In this document: positions 1 through 8,894 of the stretch, in pieces
Position numbering within the stretch: position 1 is the stretch's first letter
How the letters are laid out: each line of letters opens with the position of its first letter
The notes under the pieces: model-generated
Told to the model about the DNA's origin: nothing
Database searches by the model: none
Seen by the model: only the letters and a program-made list of their open reading frames with translations
DNA from: Symbiodinium natans
Taxonomy: Eukaryota; Sar; Dinophyceae; Suessiales; Symbiodiniaceae
DNA length: 64,000 nt
Assembly: GCA_905221605.1 (NCBI GenBank)
Contig: CAJNDS010002171.1
Location: 1 to 64,000, forward strand
Reading direction: 5' to 3'
Position numbers and translations under genes: made by a program

Positions 1-131
1 CTAAAGCCTAAAGCCTAAAGCCTAAAGCCTAAAGCCTAAAGCCTAAAGCCTAAAGCCTAAAGCCTAAAGCCTAAAGCCTAAAGCCTAAAGCCTAAAGCCT
101 AAAGCCTAAAGCCTAAACCCAAAGCCTAATC
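1..131. repeat. CCTAAAG telomere-variant array
   Basis: About 16 near-perfect tandem copies of the heptamer CCTAAAG, one base different from the canonical CCCTAAA, then a few CCCTAAA-like units. It ends in ordinary sequence rather than a chromosome end, so it is interstitial. Other CCTAAAG runs occur near 12315-12350 and 40960-41010, and an 8-mer form (CCCTAAAG) at 60400-60487. Confidence 0.95.
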
Positions 132-154
132 CCTAAACCATTTCTGTAAACCAC

Positions 155-245
155 GTGTGCTTCAAGTGGCAGGCGCCTGCACTGCAACGGCCGGCAGAGG
201 TGCTGCCAGGACTAACAAGCTGCCTTGCGCAGTCTCTGAAGTTGG
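155..245 (+). CDS. Exon candidate between telomeric blocks
   Basis: An open plus-strand stretch of about 30 codons with protein-like composition (begins C-F-K-W-Q-A-P-A-L-Q). It lies between a C-rich telomeric array on the left and a G-rich array on the right. A GT donor falls at the first repeat unit (GG|GTTCAGGG). No family was recognised and the neighbouring exons were not found. Confidence 0.35.
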
Positions 246-405
246 GTTCAGGGTTCAGGGTTCAGGGTTCAGGGCTCAGGGTTCCGGGTTCAGGGTTCAG
301 GGTTCAGGGTTTAGGGTTTAGGGTTCAGGGTTCAGGGTTTAGGGCTTGTGTTCTTGGGGTTAAGGCTTAGGGTGTTGGGCTTCAGGGTTTAGAGCTTGAG
401 GGCTT
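246..405. repeat. TTCAGGG/TTTAGGG degenerate telomeric block
   Basis: Mixed tandem heptamers GGGTTCA and GGGTTTA with decay at the right end. The 410-840 stretch that follows holds no gene I can support; it is AT-richer, with many scattered short motifs of the TTGCACTA/ACTACATT kind. Confidence 0.9.
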
Positions 406-889
406 CGGGCTCATGGTAGCATATTTAATACACTACTTTGCTTTCTTTACAGCATTCCATCATATTACATCAGTATTTCATGTTTGGAGTATGGCACTAT
501 GACATTCTTGCACTAGTTCACTAGCCGTGTAACTCTACACTGTTGCACAATTGCTTTTCTGCACTACTATGTTGGTTGTGCACGACTACGTTGTTACACA
601 TTAATACTCCATTGCAGTATTACATTGCTGCATTGGCACCACCGCTGAGATTCACAGTTGTAAGTTCTGTAGGGCTCGGGGTTCAGATGCTTCACGGGGG
701 TTCAACGCTCACGCTTTCTCCGTGAAGGCTGGGCAAAAGGCCTTGAAGAGGGGCCAACTTGCTCCTAACCTGTTTGCATAAGTTCCGCCACATTTCCTCC
801 CCAGCTGAGCGTCAAAGGCACGGCGCGAAGTCAGTGACCGTGAGATGCCGCTGGGGACGGCAGCTGTGCTTTCATACCTCAAAGACCCC

Positions 890-985
890 CTGGTTCTTAG
901 TAGGGAAGGGCCCTATACATACCCTTTAAGGGACTATATAGTATACATAAGGTACTGCATTCCCTTATTCCCTACTAAGAACCAG
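890..985. mobile_element. Short inverted-repeat element, family L
   Basis: The ends are inverted copies: CTGGTTCTTAGTAGGGAAGGG on the left, and CCCTACTAAGAACCAG near the right. The ~95-bp interior contains a TATATAGTATA core. A diverged half copy with CCCTACTAAGAACC lies near 23265-23290. It is probably a non-autonomous DNA element of the intron-forming type seen elsewhere here, but no exon junction was proven for this copy. Confidence 0.7.
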
Positions 986-1017
986 CCACAAGATTCAGCT
1001 TCTATCACATCATGCTC

Positions 1018-1320
1018 TTATTGCCACATAGGAACTCGGGGCGCCCTCCCGCATTGCTTGGCTGCACTCAGGAGGGTAGCTATAAATACTTTTAGCTGCC
1101 TTAATAAGAAACCCAATAAGCCCAAAAAAGGTAAGGATCTAAAGTTACAGTAAAGTACCACAAAGCATGCACAGCCATGTTGGTGATATGGCTGCATACT
1201 ACATACGAATCGTGAACTGCATGTCTGCTTAAATCTAGAAACTGCTTTTGCGTCGCGGCTACTGGCAGCAGCTACTGTGCGAGCAAATGTTGCTTGCAAT
1301 TCCCCAAGAATTCGTGCCAT
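1018..1320 (-). CDS. Small two-exon gene carrying an introner
   Basis: Exons 1320-1171 and 1056-1018 join to 62 codons plus stop, beginning M-A-R-I-L-G-E-L-Q-A-T-F and ending V-P-M-W-Q. The intron 1057-1170 is a family E repeat element with a GC donor and AAG acceptor. It is 114 nt, a multiple of three without a stop, so the frame stays open even if it is retained. The start Met may be internal to a larger gene, because coding-like minus-strand stretches continue upstream (1334-1603). No family recognised. Confidence 0.5.
   Translation of the reverse strand: MARILGELQATFARTVAAASSRDAKAVSRFKQTCSSRFVCSMQPYHQHGCACFVVLYCNFRSLPFLGLLGFLLRQLKVFIATLLSAAKQCGRAPRVPMWQ
1057..1170 (-). mobile_element. 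Introner, family E, copy 1
   Basis: About 110-bp repeat whose minus strand begins CTTTGTGGTACTTTACTG and ends GAGTGCAGCCAAG. Related copies are at 35483-35607 and 53121-53235, each sitting exactly where a coding frame needs an intron. Flanks show a short duplication (GCATGC on one side, GCAATGC on the other). Known biology: introners are transposable elements that create introns on insertion and are abundant in dinoflagellates. Confidence 0.8.
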
Positions 1321-1333
1321 CCCCCAGACATGA

Positions 1334-1603
1334 TCAATGGTGGCGGGTCACCAGGCAGCCAGGGCTGCAATCAACATCAGCATGGTCTGGCGCCGGCGCC
1401 CGGAATGCGCCATGGCCAAAGGTGTTGTTGGGATTGCGTCTCAATACATCGAACTTGCTCAGGGTGCTGTTGTTGTTGACCCCCGGAGGTTGTTGTGTTG
1501 ATTCCGGGAAAGAAAAAGTTGGATCTTGGAGAGTCGCACCATATGCTTCATGATGACATGAACCGGCATGAGAAAATCGTCTCGGAGTCACCCGTGAACT
1601 CAC
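1334..1603 (-). CDS. Hypothetical exon(s) upstream of 1018-1320
   Basis: An 89-codon open stretch with protein-like composition (D-P-T-F-S-F-P-E-S-T-Q-Q near the middle, ending T-R-H-H before a stop). It probably belongs to the same transcription unit as 1018-1320 but is in another frame, so an intron or a real gene end must separate them. Another open minus stretch lies at 1610-1843. No family recognised. Confidence 0.35.
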   Translation of the reverse strand: MSSRVTPRRFSHAGSCHHEAYGATLQDPTFSFPESTQQPPGVNNNSTLSKFDVLRRNPNNTFGHGAFRAPAPDHADVDCSPGCLVTRHH

Positions 1604-1830
1604 CTGACCTCATGGCCACTGGAGGGGAGGGACAACGTGCCTCACTACCATACAAGTCCACATGCTAACCCTGAACCTTGAACTCCATACCGATCCTGGC
1701 ACCAGAACAGCATTTTTTGACCGAAGACGCTGCGCAAACCTGGTTCGATGGATGCCGCAGGCGCTCGTCACCTGCGAAGTTTTTCCCTGAATGTCCTCAA
1801 GCCCAAGAGGAAACGAACCCTGCACCCCAC

Positions 1831-1940
1831 CCAAAGAACCCAATACTCCTTAAACAAGGATATTGTCTCATTTTTACAAAGGGATGCTTAGTATGATTTA
1901 AAGTATATTCCTTATTTCAGGGGTACTGGGCTCTTTGGGT
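1831..1940. mobile_element. Family D inverted-repeat element, copy 1
   Basis: The left end reads ACCCAAAGAACCCAATACTCC and the right end is its inverted counterpart (GGGGTACTGGGCTCTTTGGGT). Better-preserved copies are at 18050-18163 and 23615-23737. About 110 bp and AT-rich inside. Likely a MITE or introner. Confidence 0.85.
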
Positions 1941-2523
1941 ACTTGGGGGCTCATGAGTAGCCAGCCATATGTAGGAGTTCTAAGTACCCTTGTTTAGGGT
2001 ATAAGTATTCTAAGTACCCTAAATAAGGGTATAAGTATAGCTACCATACTTACAACACAGGCAAGCTGTTCGCTGTCAAAACAGAGGACTAAGGGGTGCG
2101 GTTTCAGGCTTGGAGATGTCCTGGTATTGGGAACGTAGACCCCGCACGAGACCGGACGCAATCAAACCCTTTTCAACGATGCATGATTTCCAACAACGCA
2201 GTCCGAACCGTTCTTGGCAAGGCTCCCTTTGCCTACAGTCAAGGGTTGAGGGTATTAAACCCTCAACCCCAACCCTGAACACCCTCAACCTCATCTACAG
2301 CAAAGACATGCGCCCTGCCCGGACTCCTGCCCACCCACCGGCGCCTTTTCCCTGATTTTGCTTTAGTGGGATTTTCAGTTTAGGGTGAAGTCCTCGCTGT
2401 GCGATCTGTTCGATGGAGGGAGAGAAGGCGACGATCGATCCGAGGGTGTGGGCTGTCGGATTTCGGGTAGGGAGTTCAGGATTTTCTTTATGTTTAGGGT
2501 GAATGTGCTCCAAAGCTGAATAA

Positions 2524-2685
2524 CCAAACCCTAAACCCTAAACCCTAAACCCTAAGCCCTAAACCCTAAACCCTAACCCTAAACCCTAAACCCTAAACCC
2601 TAAACCCGAAACCCTCAACACTAAACCCTAAACCCTAAACCCTAAACCCCAAACCCCAAACCCTAAACCCTAAACCCTAAACCAC
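2524..2685. repeat. CCCTAAA interstitial telomeric block
   Basis: About 22 heptamers, mostly CCCTAAA with CCCCAAA, CCCGAAA and CTCAACA variants. On the minus strand it reads as TTTAGGG and directly follows the predicted donor of exon 2823-2686 (GGT|GTGGTTTAGGG). Confidence 0.95.
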
Positions 2686-2823
2686 ACCCCCTGTGTTTTG
2701 GAGTTGCTCTCCCAATTCAGAGGGACGCCCTCCCCTCTCAGCGCCACGGCTAACACAGAGGGTGCCTCCAGCAGATGAATGGGTCGGTGTCGCAGAAGCG
2801 CTTGTATGTAGCCACCTCGAGAG
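2686..2823 (-). CDS. Exon candidate with telomeric donor
   Basis: A 46-codon open minus-strand stretch with an AG acceptor (TCTCAG|CTC) and a GT donor running straight into telomeric repeats (GGT|GTGGTTTAGGG), phase 0 at both ends. Composition is protein-like and rich in S, G, T and R. Function unknown; partner exons not identified. Confidence 0.45.
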
Positions 2824-2867
2824 CTGAGAGGAATACACACCAAAACATGTTCAGGGAGTGGTGCGGC

Positions 2868-2870
2868 GTG

Positions 2871-2928
<58 letters not shown>

Positions 2929-3290
2929 GGTGGGTGGGTTGGGGTGTGTGTGCGTGGGTGGGTGCGTGGGTGGGTGGGTGTGTGTGTGTGTGTGTGTGTT
3001 GTGTGTTGTGTGTTTTGTGTTGTGTGTTGCGTGTTGGGTGTTGCGTGTTGCGTGTCGCGTGTCGGGTGTCGTGTGTCGTGTGTCGTGTGTCGTGTGTGGT
3101 GTGTCGTGTGTCGTGTGTGGTGTGTGGTGTGTGGTGTGTGGTGTGTGGTGTGTGGTGTGTGGTGTGTGGTGTGTGGTGTGTCGTGTGTCGTGTGTCGAGT
3201 GTCGTGTGTCGTGTGTCGTGTGTCGTGTGTCGTGTGTCGTGTGTCGTGTGTTGTGTGTTGTGTTGCGTTGCGTTGTGTTGTATTCGTGTG
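2868..3290. repeat. TG-rich microsatellite grading into 9-mer minisatellite
   Basis: Starts as (TG)n, passes through GTGGGTGG, then becomes a long run of GTGTGTCGT / GTGTGTGGT / GTGTTGC units. All three plus frames are open only because the repeat lacks stops. This is simple sequence, not a protein gene. 3290-3480 is AT-rich with no supported feature. Confidence 0.95.
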
Positions 3291-3497
3291 TGTCTGCCTA
3301 TCTATCTATTCAAATAAATAAGTATAGACATATTTGTGTGTAAACGCACACTCATAATATTTTACAGAGTCATGCGTAGGTGTTTATATTGACAGTCAGA
3401 TAGAAAGAACACTGGATAAACAAAATGACACCCTGAAGGATGATGGATGGTATAGCTAACTATTCCTCTATCCGCTTCTGAGATACTAGAGGCTCTT

Positions 3498-3605
3498 GAG
3501 GGTTTAGGGTTTAGGGTTTAGGATTTGGGTTTTGGGTTTAGGGTTTAGGGTTTAGGGTTTAGGGTTTAGGGTTTAGGGGTTTGGGGTTTTGGGGTTTAGG
3601 ATTAA
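3498..3605. repeat. TTTAGGG telomeric block
   Basis: G-rich telomeric heptamers with a TTTTGGGG-like end, followed at 3611-3675 by a truncated family C element (GGAACCTAACCCCGAG ... GGGCCAACTTCTGGTCC) and at 3675-3722 by an opposite-strand CCCTAAA block. Confidence 0.9.
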
Positions 3606-3801
3606 AGGGGGCTTATAAAGGAACCTAACCCCGAGAAAAAAATGGCATAAGGGCCAACTTCTGGTCCCAGTAGCCCTAAACCCTTAACCCCAAACCCTAA
3701 ACCCCAGACCCTAAACCCTAAATAGGGCCTCAAGCCTTTTCAGGGTCACTGACCGCAAAATGAGAGCAGGGCCGAGGATGGTCGAAACGGCATTGCAAGT
3801 C

Positions 3802-3951
3802 TACTTGGAGGTTCATGGTGTTTATCAACCAATTAAGGCACTTAAGGGGCTTGTACATGGGTTATAAGTACAGCTTTAAAGGGTCAGTAAGCACCCTTAA
3901 CCCTAAACCCTGAACCCGAAACCCTGAGCGATGAATAAGAACCTCCAAGTG
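3802..3951. mobile_element. Family I element with telomeric insert
   Basis: Inverted ends: CTACTTGGAGGTTCATGG on the left and GAACCTCCAAGTGC on the right. A short CCCTAAA-like run (3897-3925) lies inside near the right end. Other copies: 50840-50930 (right end missing) and 53716-53841. A telomeric tract inside a TIR-bounded element recurs in this window. Confidence 0.8.
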
Positions 3952-4006
3952 CTGGGGTATCAGCTCCGTGGCTCATGGCCTTCAGTGACCTTCATCGCCT
4001 TCATGG

Positions 4007-4221
4007 CCTCGACTTGGGATGTTCGCCCCCTAATCAAACAGTCCTTAAAAAAGGGATTCTATAATTGGGGGTACTACGGGTTTAGGGTTTAGGGTTTAGG
4101 GTTTAGGGTTTAGGTGTTCACCCTTGTACTAACAGTCCTGAGTAGGGGATTATAGTGCCCCCTATTTTACAATCCCTACCAAAGACTGTTAGTATAAGGG
4201 GGACATCCCAAGCCTCGACTT
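4007..4221. mobile_element. Family B element, composite, with telomeric array inside
   Basis: A 9-bp direct repeat CCTCGACTT (4007-4015 and 4213-4221) brackets the unit. Inside are a left family B end (TTGGGATGTTC...), a (TTTAGGG)5 block at 4079-4112, then a second, nearly complete family B copy ending ACATCCCAA. The target duplication encloses the telomeric tract, so the tract was either carried in or added after insertion. Confidence 0.8.
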
Positions 4222-4380
4222 TAACCCTGTCAAGTCTGCCGGGTCCCACTTGCAAGCCCCTTCTTTTGAGCAAATTGACTCGGTCTATGTCCCTGCAAAA
4301 CGTGCTCTGGATTCCTTAGGAACTTGCAGAGCACCAAAACTGCTTTGCACCAAGGAGAATGTGCAAACTCTGGATCAGAT

Positions 4381-7300
4381 TTAGAACTCACCGTGGCGTC
4401 TCGGACGCGGGGGGGGGGGGGGGGACTTGGACCAAGATGCTAGCACAAACTTGGCAGCCTGCACGGCACGCCAGATGGTCCTGCCAAGCATCCGCATAGC
4501 TATTGCTGCGAAGTGGCGGCAACACCGCTGCTCGCTGTCTTGCATGACGGCACCGCCGGTGCCTGAAAGAGCCCCCTCCACGCCAATCACTCGGTGTCAC
4601 GCGGTCGAACACCAATACCTTTATGGTTCATATACCTTAACAAGGATTATAGTAGTACAGGGTCTATGACCCCCCAAATTTTAAGGTTCATTCCCCAAGG
4701 TACTGGTTGGTGACGGGCCTGTGTGCTGGACTTCATCAGTGTCCAGTGACGGGTCCTTCGCCGGCTGAATCACATCGATCATGCCAAGGTGCAAGTTGGT
4801 GTAAACCTTGGGGACGAAATGCGCCCTAATTTATATGGACAATACACACTTTTAGGGTTCATGTGGTCCCCCACAAACCAGTCTTAGGCTGAACCCACCC
4901 CCCCACCCCCCCCCCCCCCCCCCCCCCCCCCACCCCCCCACACCCCCCAACCCCACCCCACCCCCAACCCACCCCACCCCCACCCCCACCCCCACCCCCA
5001 CAAACCCCCCCCCCCCGCCCACCCCCCCCACCCCCCCCACCCCAATTTTGTGTCGGGGACGTACAGTTGATGGGAATGACGGGAACCTAAACCCTAAACC
5101 CTAAACCCTAAACCCTTAACCCTAAACCTCTGCGAGGAGCAAACTTGGCTGTCCCGATGCCACTGAGTAGGATGGACACCCAAGCACTCAGAAATGCCTT
5201 TGGGCTCCTTAGTCTGGGGCTGAGAGCGTAGGTGTTTAAAGCTTAGGGTTTAGGGTTTAGGGTTTAGGGTTTAGGGCGGGGGGGGGGGGGAGGGGAGGGG
5301 AGGGGAGGGGCCCGACTGCTGCAACTACTGCTGTATGTATTCCCTGCCCTCGGTGCGGATGATGGCAGAGAATCCCCATGAGTATCCCTGGAGTGCCCAC
5401 CAGTGTTCGCCCCAGCAAATATCCCAAAAGCCTTCCTAGGTAGTACCCCTGCAAGTGTTCCTCCTAGCTGGTCATGGGGAGGGCTCCGCATCTTCTTCTC
5501 ACAACTTTCATAACGGTTTAGGGTTTAGGGTTTAGGGTTTAGGGTTTAGGGTTTAGGGTTTATTGCCACTGAACAATCTTCTGAACTGCGGAGGCTCTTG
5601 TTCCTGTAGAGGATGGCCAACTGGAAGCCACAGGACAGTGGAGCTTCTAGGCCCTGCAGGGACTGCGAAGCTCTGATGGGTTTAGGGTGTTGGGTTTAGG
5701 GTTTAGGGTTTAGGGTTTAGGGTTTGGGGTGTTGGGGTTTAGGGTTTAGGGTTTAGGGTTTAGGGTTTAGGGTTTAGGGTTTAGGGTTCAGGGTTTAAGG
5801 AGTACAGCCTTTAAGGAACCAAAGCCAAATCCCGAGATGACTGGCGGCGGTCAAATTTCTAAGGATGTCACGTGGAATGTTACTAGGCTGCCCAGTAACC
5901 AAGGCTTAAAAAGGGTGCCCTTTTTTGCTTAAAGGGGCTTATAAGGGAACCTAAACCCCCCAAAAAGGGAATAAGGGTACTACTGGGCATCCTGGTACTC
6001 GTGCTGGATGCTGATCCCCTGTACTTGGTGAGTACATGTGTCACCGAAGGCCGGGGCGCAAGAGTCGACAAGATGGGAACCCTAAACCCTAAACCCTAAA
6101 CCCTAAACCCTGGACCCTAAACCCTAAACCCTAAACACCGTTGGGCCCAGCCTTCTCATTTTGCACGGTGCGGATGAAACCCGCGGTGCGATAGCCAAGC
6201 TTCCGCGACTTGCTGAAGTGGCGCCAGATGACAAGGGGCTGGAAGCTGCGACTATGAATGAACTCCAACAGGATCGGCATAATCAGTATGCTGGTTTGGA
6301 TAATTCCGGCAGCTGGATGGTTCTCAACGAAGAAAAACATGAAGATGCAATTAATATCAGAAGCGACCTGGGGGATGACGACACTGGGGGGTACCATTCT
6401 TGGGGTCCTTACTTTCAGGGAGTCCTGCTGTTTGGGGGGTCTAATATAGGGGTCCCTAAACCCAAAACCCTAAAGCCTAAACCCCTAAACCCCTAAACCC
6501 CTAAACCCTAAACCCTCCTTATTTTCGGAAACTCCCACATCAAGGACGAGCAGGGTGATTTCAGCGTAGATGGATCCCAGTGCCCACCAGCTCGGCGAGA
6601 ACACCCCTGAGATCATCTCCTGCATTACTCCCCTCCCCCTAAACCCTAAACCCTAAACCCTGAACCCCCTAACATTAAATACCCCCCATTATGGTTATAG
6701 TACATGGGGGATCATCTCCTGCATTACCAGAGCGGTACGTTCCGCCACCAACTCCGGCCATCCACACTCCGGCTCTGCCCAGCGCAGCATGCAAGACATT
6801 AAGTGGCCTGATGCAAGCCACAGCACCAAGGAGAGAGGCGGCGCCACCATAGGGATCACTGCCAGGGTGTAGTAGGCAAGGGTTGCGCCCGATCCCAGCG
6901 TGTTGCTGGCAGCTTGCAGCAACGAGTCGTCTGCACGGAACAGGGGGCAGGTACTGGCGCTGACGACGCAGGCATTCGCAAGCCACCAAGGTGCAGCTCG
7001 CATGCACTCATCAAAGCCGTGAAACTCCTTGTCTTGACAGCTAGCCTTGAGAAACGGTGGTGCCTCTTCACACGTGTCGTCTACGGTGCCCCTGCCGCAC
7101 TTGGAAAGATGGAAGTCCGAGGAGGTGACAAGCGCAAAGGTGTAGAACAGCACGAAGCAGCACAGGAACTTGAAAATGGTTGTGAGTGCATAGAAGCATT
7201 TCACAGGCTTCTGCCGTTCGAGGAGCCCATATCTGGAGTAGCCATCGGGAAAGAGCAGGAACATCATGGGACTTCGCAGGTAGGGCCGAAGACGGAAGCC

Positions 7301-8020
7301 TCCATGCATGAATGCCTTGGTAGCCCAGCAAACATCCCATAATAAGGGTGCCCTTTTTTGGCTAGTTACTTTACAAGAGAACCCAGAGCCCAAAAAAAAG
7401 TGTAAAGGGTACCACGGGCCTACCAAGATGCAGTGAAGAAGAGAAGAGCCGCCATAACCAGGAGCAGGGTGTTGTCCGTAAACGTGCAAAACCTTGGGGA
7501 CCAAAATGAACCTTAATTTTTGGGGTCATATTTCCTATACTACTCTAGTTGCTAGTAAGGCTTCTGAACCATTAAACCGATTAAACCCTTTTAATTTTAG
7601 GGTTCATTTCGTCCCCAAGGAACATGACGTAGGCAGAGCATGACGCAACTTCGAGCGACGTTAACATCCAAATGCCCCAGGCACACAGCGCCTTCTTCAA
7701 ATCTGACCTCAAGAGATTGCAGCCTACGCGCGTGTGTGTGTGTGTGTGTGTGTGTAGACATTGGGTATGTACAAGATGAATACAGTGCAATCATCTACGC
7801 ACATGCATCTTCCGAGCTTCTACGCGAAACATGCCTCAAACAAACCACTCCTCGTGTCCTTGTTCGAAGCGGCCCGCCTCATTATCTGTTTCAGCGCTTC
7901 CAGCCGGGCGGAAGCCCCAAATCGTCCGATATCTGCAGCTGCGACCTGTTGCTCTGCAGCCAACCCTGCCACTGAGAGAAAAGCCACGGGCACGGCCGGG
8001 GTGATGACATCTTCGATCAT
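4381..8020 (-). CDS. Multipass membrane protein, 14 exons
   Basis: Exons (minus order): 8020-7831, 7723-7624, 7492-7432, 7315-6719, 6619-6539, 6367-6152, 6018-5999, 5882-5832, 5672-5582, 5463-5320, 5197-5128, 5086-5055, 4806-4704, then either 4618-4587 (stop TGA) or, with an acceptor 29 nt further on, 4589-4381. All junctions keep phase; the first ending gives 596 codons including stop. Hydrophobic segments suggest at least six membrane spans. A stretch around D-V-A-S-D-I-N-C-I-F-M-F-F faintly recalls XK-type proteins, but I would not name a family. Introns are introners or telomeric blocks with GT, GC and GA donors. The first Met may be internal, since an open frame precedes it back to an AG. 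Confidence 0.65.
4619..4703 (-). mobile_element. Introner, family A (last intron of the membrane gene)
   Basis: Minus strand starts GTACCTTGGGGAATGAACC and ends ACCATAAAG, with the core ACTACTATAATCC shared by other family A copies (7493-7623, 9212-9336, 20872-20985, 55346-55452, 60174-60283). GT donor, AAG|G acceptor. The far inverted end is shortened. Confidence 0.65.
4807..5054 (-). mobile_element. Introner, family A, plus C-tract expansion
   Basis: The intron between exons 5086-5055 and 4806-4704. The 3' part is a shortened family A element ending GTCCCCAAG (4807-4873). The 5' part is a ~150-bp C-rich low-complexity tract (4893-5042) with long C homopolymers. The donor is inferred as GA by phase. 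The tract may be sensitive to assembly error. Confidence 0.5.
5087..5127 (-). other. Predicted 41-nt intron made only of telomeric repeats
   Basis: Read on the minus strand, exon ...CGCAGAG is followed by GTTTAGGGTTAAGGG, further TTTAGGG units and a final TTTAG, then exon GTTCCCGTC. It is a GT-AG intron with no non-telomeric base. Removal joins R-R-G to S-R-H-S-H-Q in frame; retention gives an in-frame TAG. The TTTAGGG unit itself supplies both GT and AG. Confidence 0.6.
5245..5310. repeat. TTTAGGG block and G-tract
   Basis: Four TTTAGGG units followed by a G homopolymer and GGGGA repeats, inside the intron between exons 5463-5320 and 5197-5128. Related blocks at 5515-5563 and 5680-5800 lie in the next two introns upstream. 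On the coding strand these read CCCTAAA. Confidence 0.9.
5883..5998 (-). mobile_element. Introner, family C
   Basis: 116 bp, with inverted ends GGATGCCCAGTA and TACTGGGCAGCC and a flanking duplication (AGTACCA on one side, AGTAACA on the other). GT donor inside the duplication, CCTAG acceptor. A close relative is at 43567-43685. Splicing joins S-I-Q-H to N-I-P-R-D-I-L through a shared Asp codon. Confidence 0.8.
6368..6538 (-). other. GT-AG intron with telomeric tract
   Basis: 171-nt intron joining L-L-V-L-D to V-A-S-D-I-N in frame. It contains CCCTAAA-type repeats (6455-6515 on the plus strand) and GGGGTCC-rich flanks resembling family J. Telomeric units are in TTTAGGG orientation on the coding strand. 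Confidence 0.6.
6611..6727 (-). other. Telomeric intron between 18-bp perfect direct repeats
   Basis: The 18-mer gatcatctcctgcattac occurs at 6611-6628 and 6710-6727. Between the copies lie about four CCCTAAA units plus ~45 bp. Splicing at equivalent points in the two copies (for example intron 6620-6718) restores one copy and an open frame V-M-Q-E-M-I-S-G. This looks like an insertion with target duplication, or repair-mediated intron gain. Confidence 0.75.
7316..7431 (-). mobile_element. Introner, family C (GC-AG)
   Basis: 116 bp, coding-strand ends GCATCTTGGTAGGCCC and GGGCTACCAAG, flanked by GCAT on both sides. Contains the shared core AAAAAAGGGCACCCTTATTATGG. Removing it joins L-L-F-F-T to A-F-M-H-G-G within a hydrophobic segment. 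Confidence 0.8.
7493..7623 (-). mobile_element. Introner, family A (GT-AG)
   Basis: 131 bp, coding-strand ends CCTTGGGGACGAAATGAACC and GGTCCCCAAG; imperfect terminal inverted repeats of about 20 bp. Splicing joins S-A-Y-V-M to F-C-T-F-T-D. The next intron upstream (7724-7830) is not a recognised element and ends in a (CA)n tract before its GCGTAG acceptor. Confidence 0.8.
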
Positions 8021-8162
8021 GGCTGCAGGTGGCTGCAGACACTCCTGGTCCTAACTAACTACTTAACCAGAGCCCGAGAGAAAGCCAGCAAGCACAACAC
8101 GTCATGTCAATTACTGGACGTTTCAGAGAACGACTGCAGGCCAGTCGCTTCACCGCTTACCT

Positions 8163-8271
8163 CCCTAAGGGTCCATGTACCTTATTATTCTGTAATTGGG
8201 CCTTAAAGTCCCTAAATAGGAGGTACTTTAAGGCCCAAGTATTCCCTATTTAGGTACATGGACTCTTAGGG
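8163..8271. mobile_element. Family G palindromic element
   Basis: Imperfect 109-bp inverted repeat: CCTAAGGGTCCATGTACC on the left matches GGTACATGGACTCTTAGG on the right, with an inner pair (GGGCCTTAAAG / CTTTAAGGCCC). Only copy seen. The surrounding 8040-8700 has no supported gene; it contains an (AAT)n tract at 8404-8470 and (CG)n at 8550-8568. Confidence 0.75.
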
Positions 8272-8784
8272 GAAGCTTCGCAGCGGAGCTTAGTAGGCGC
8301 GCCATTTGCACCCGGGATGCGGCGCATGAGCTGACGAACAGCATCTGACGCATGGGGACCGACGCACCCCTTTCAATTGAGTTTATAGTGATAATAAAGT
8401 TCAGAATTTATAATAATAAAAATAATAATAATAATAATAAAAATAATATTTAATAATAAGAATCATAATAATAAGAGTAATAAAGATCAGAAAACATGTA
8501 CGTTCCTGCTCCAGAGAGCAGTCCATGAAAGCAGACGATGGTCGAAGGACGCGCGCGCGCGCGCCGTTTTTACGTCTTGTCGGTCCTGCTTGCTTCTCCT
8601 TCGCCAGAAGTTGACTCTCCTTCTCTGGGTTTAAGTTCTCAGCTGTAGCAGTCGAACAGCTGGACTTTGAGCCCCAGAATCCTCCAGTGTTGAGAGACGG
8701 GGGGTCTAAGCAGAGCGGGTTGGGTTTAGGGCGTCGGGCTTAGGGGTATCCATGCACAAGATGATGAAAAAAAGGGGAGGACAC

Positions 8785-8894
8785 GGTTCAAAGCAGCCCA
8801 GTTCTGTGTTGTAGCCATTGCCCCATGGGGCCCGTGCCATCTCCTCAAGGGTCTTCTTGCTCTCCGGCTTGGGGTTGGCGCTCTTGAAACCCAT
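8785..8894 (-). CDS. Exon candidate
   Basis: Open minus stretch beginning M-G-F-K-S-A-N-P-K-P-E-S-K-K and continuing through A-P-W-G-N-G-Y-N-T-E-L-G-C-F-E, with a possible GT donor (GAACC|GTGTCC). Protein-like composition, no family recognised. Confidence 0.45.

Noticed and set aside
1-131. Chromosome end (telomere)
   Set aside because: Variant heptamer, and similar blocks occur throughout the window in both orientations; the position at base 1 is just the window cut.
2775-3343. Three overlapping plus-strand ORFs of 147-180 codons rich in Val, Cys and Gly
   Set aside because: They are translations of a TG/GTGTGTCGT minisatellite; all frames are open for the same reason.
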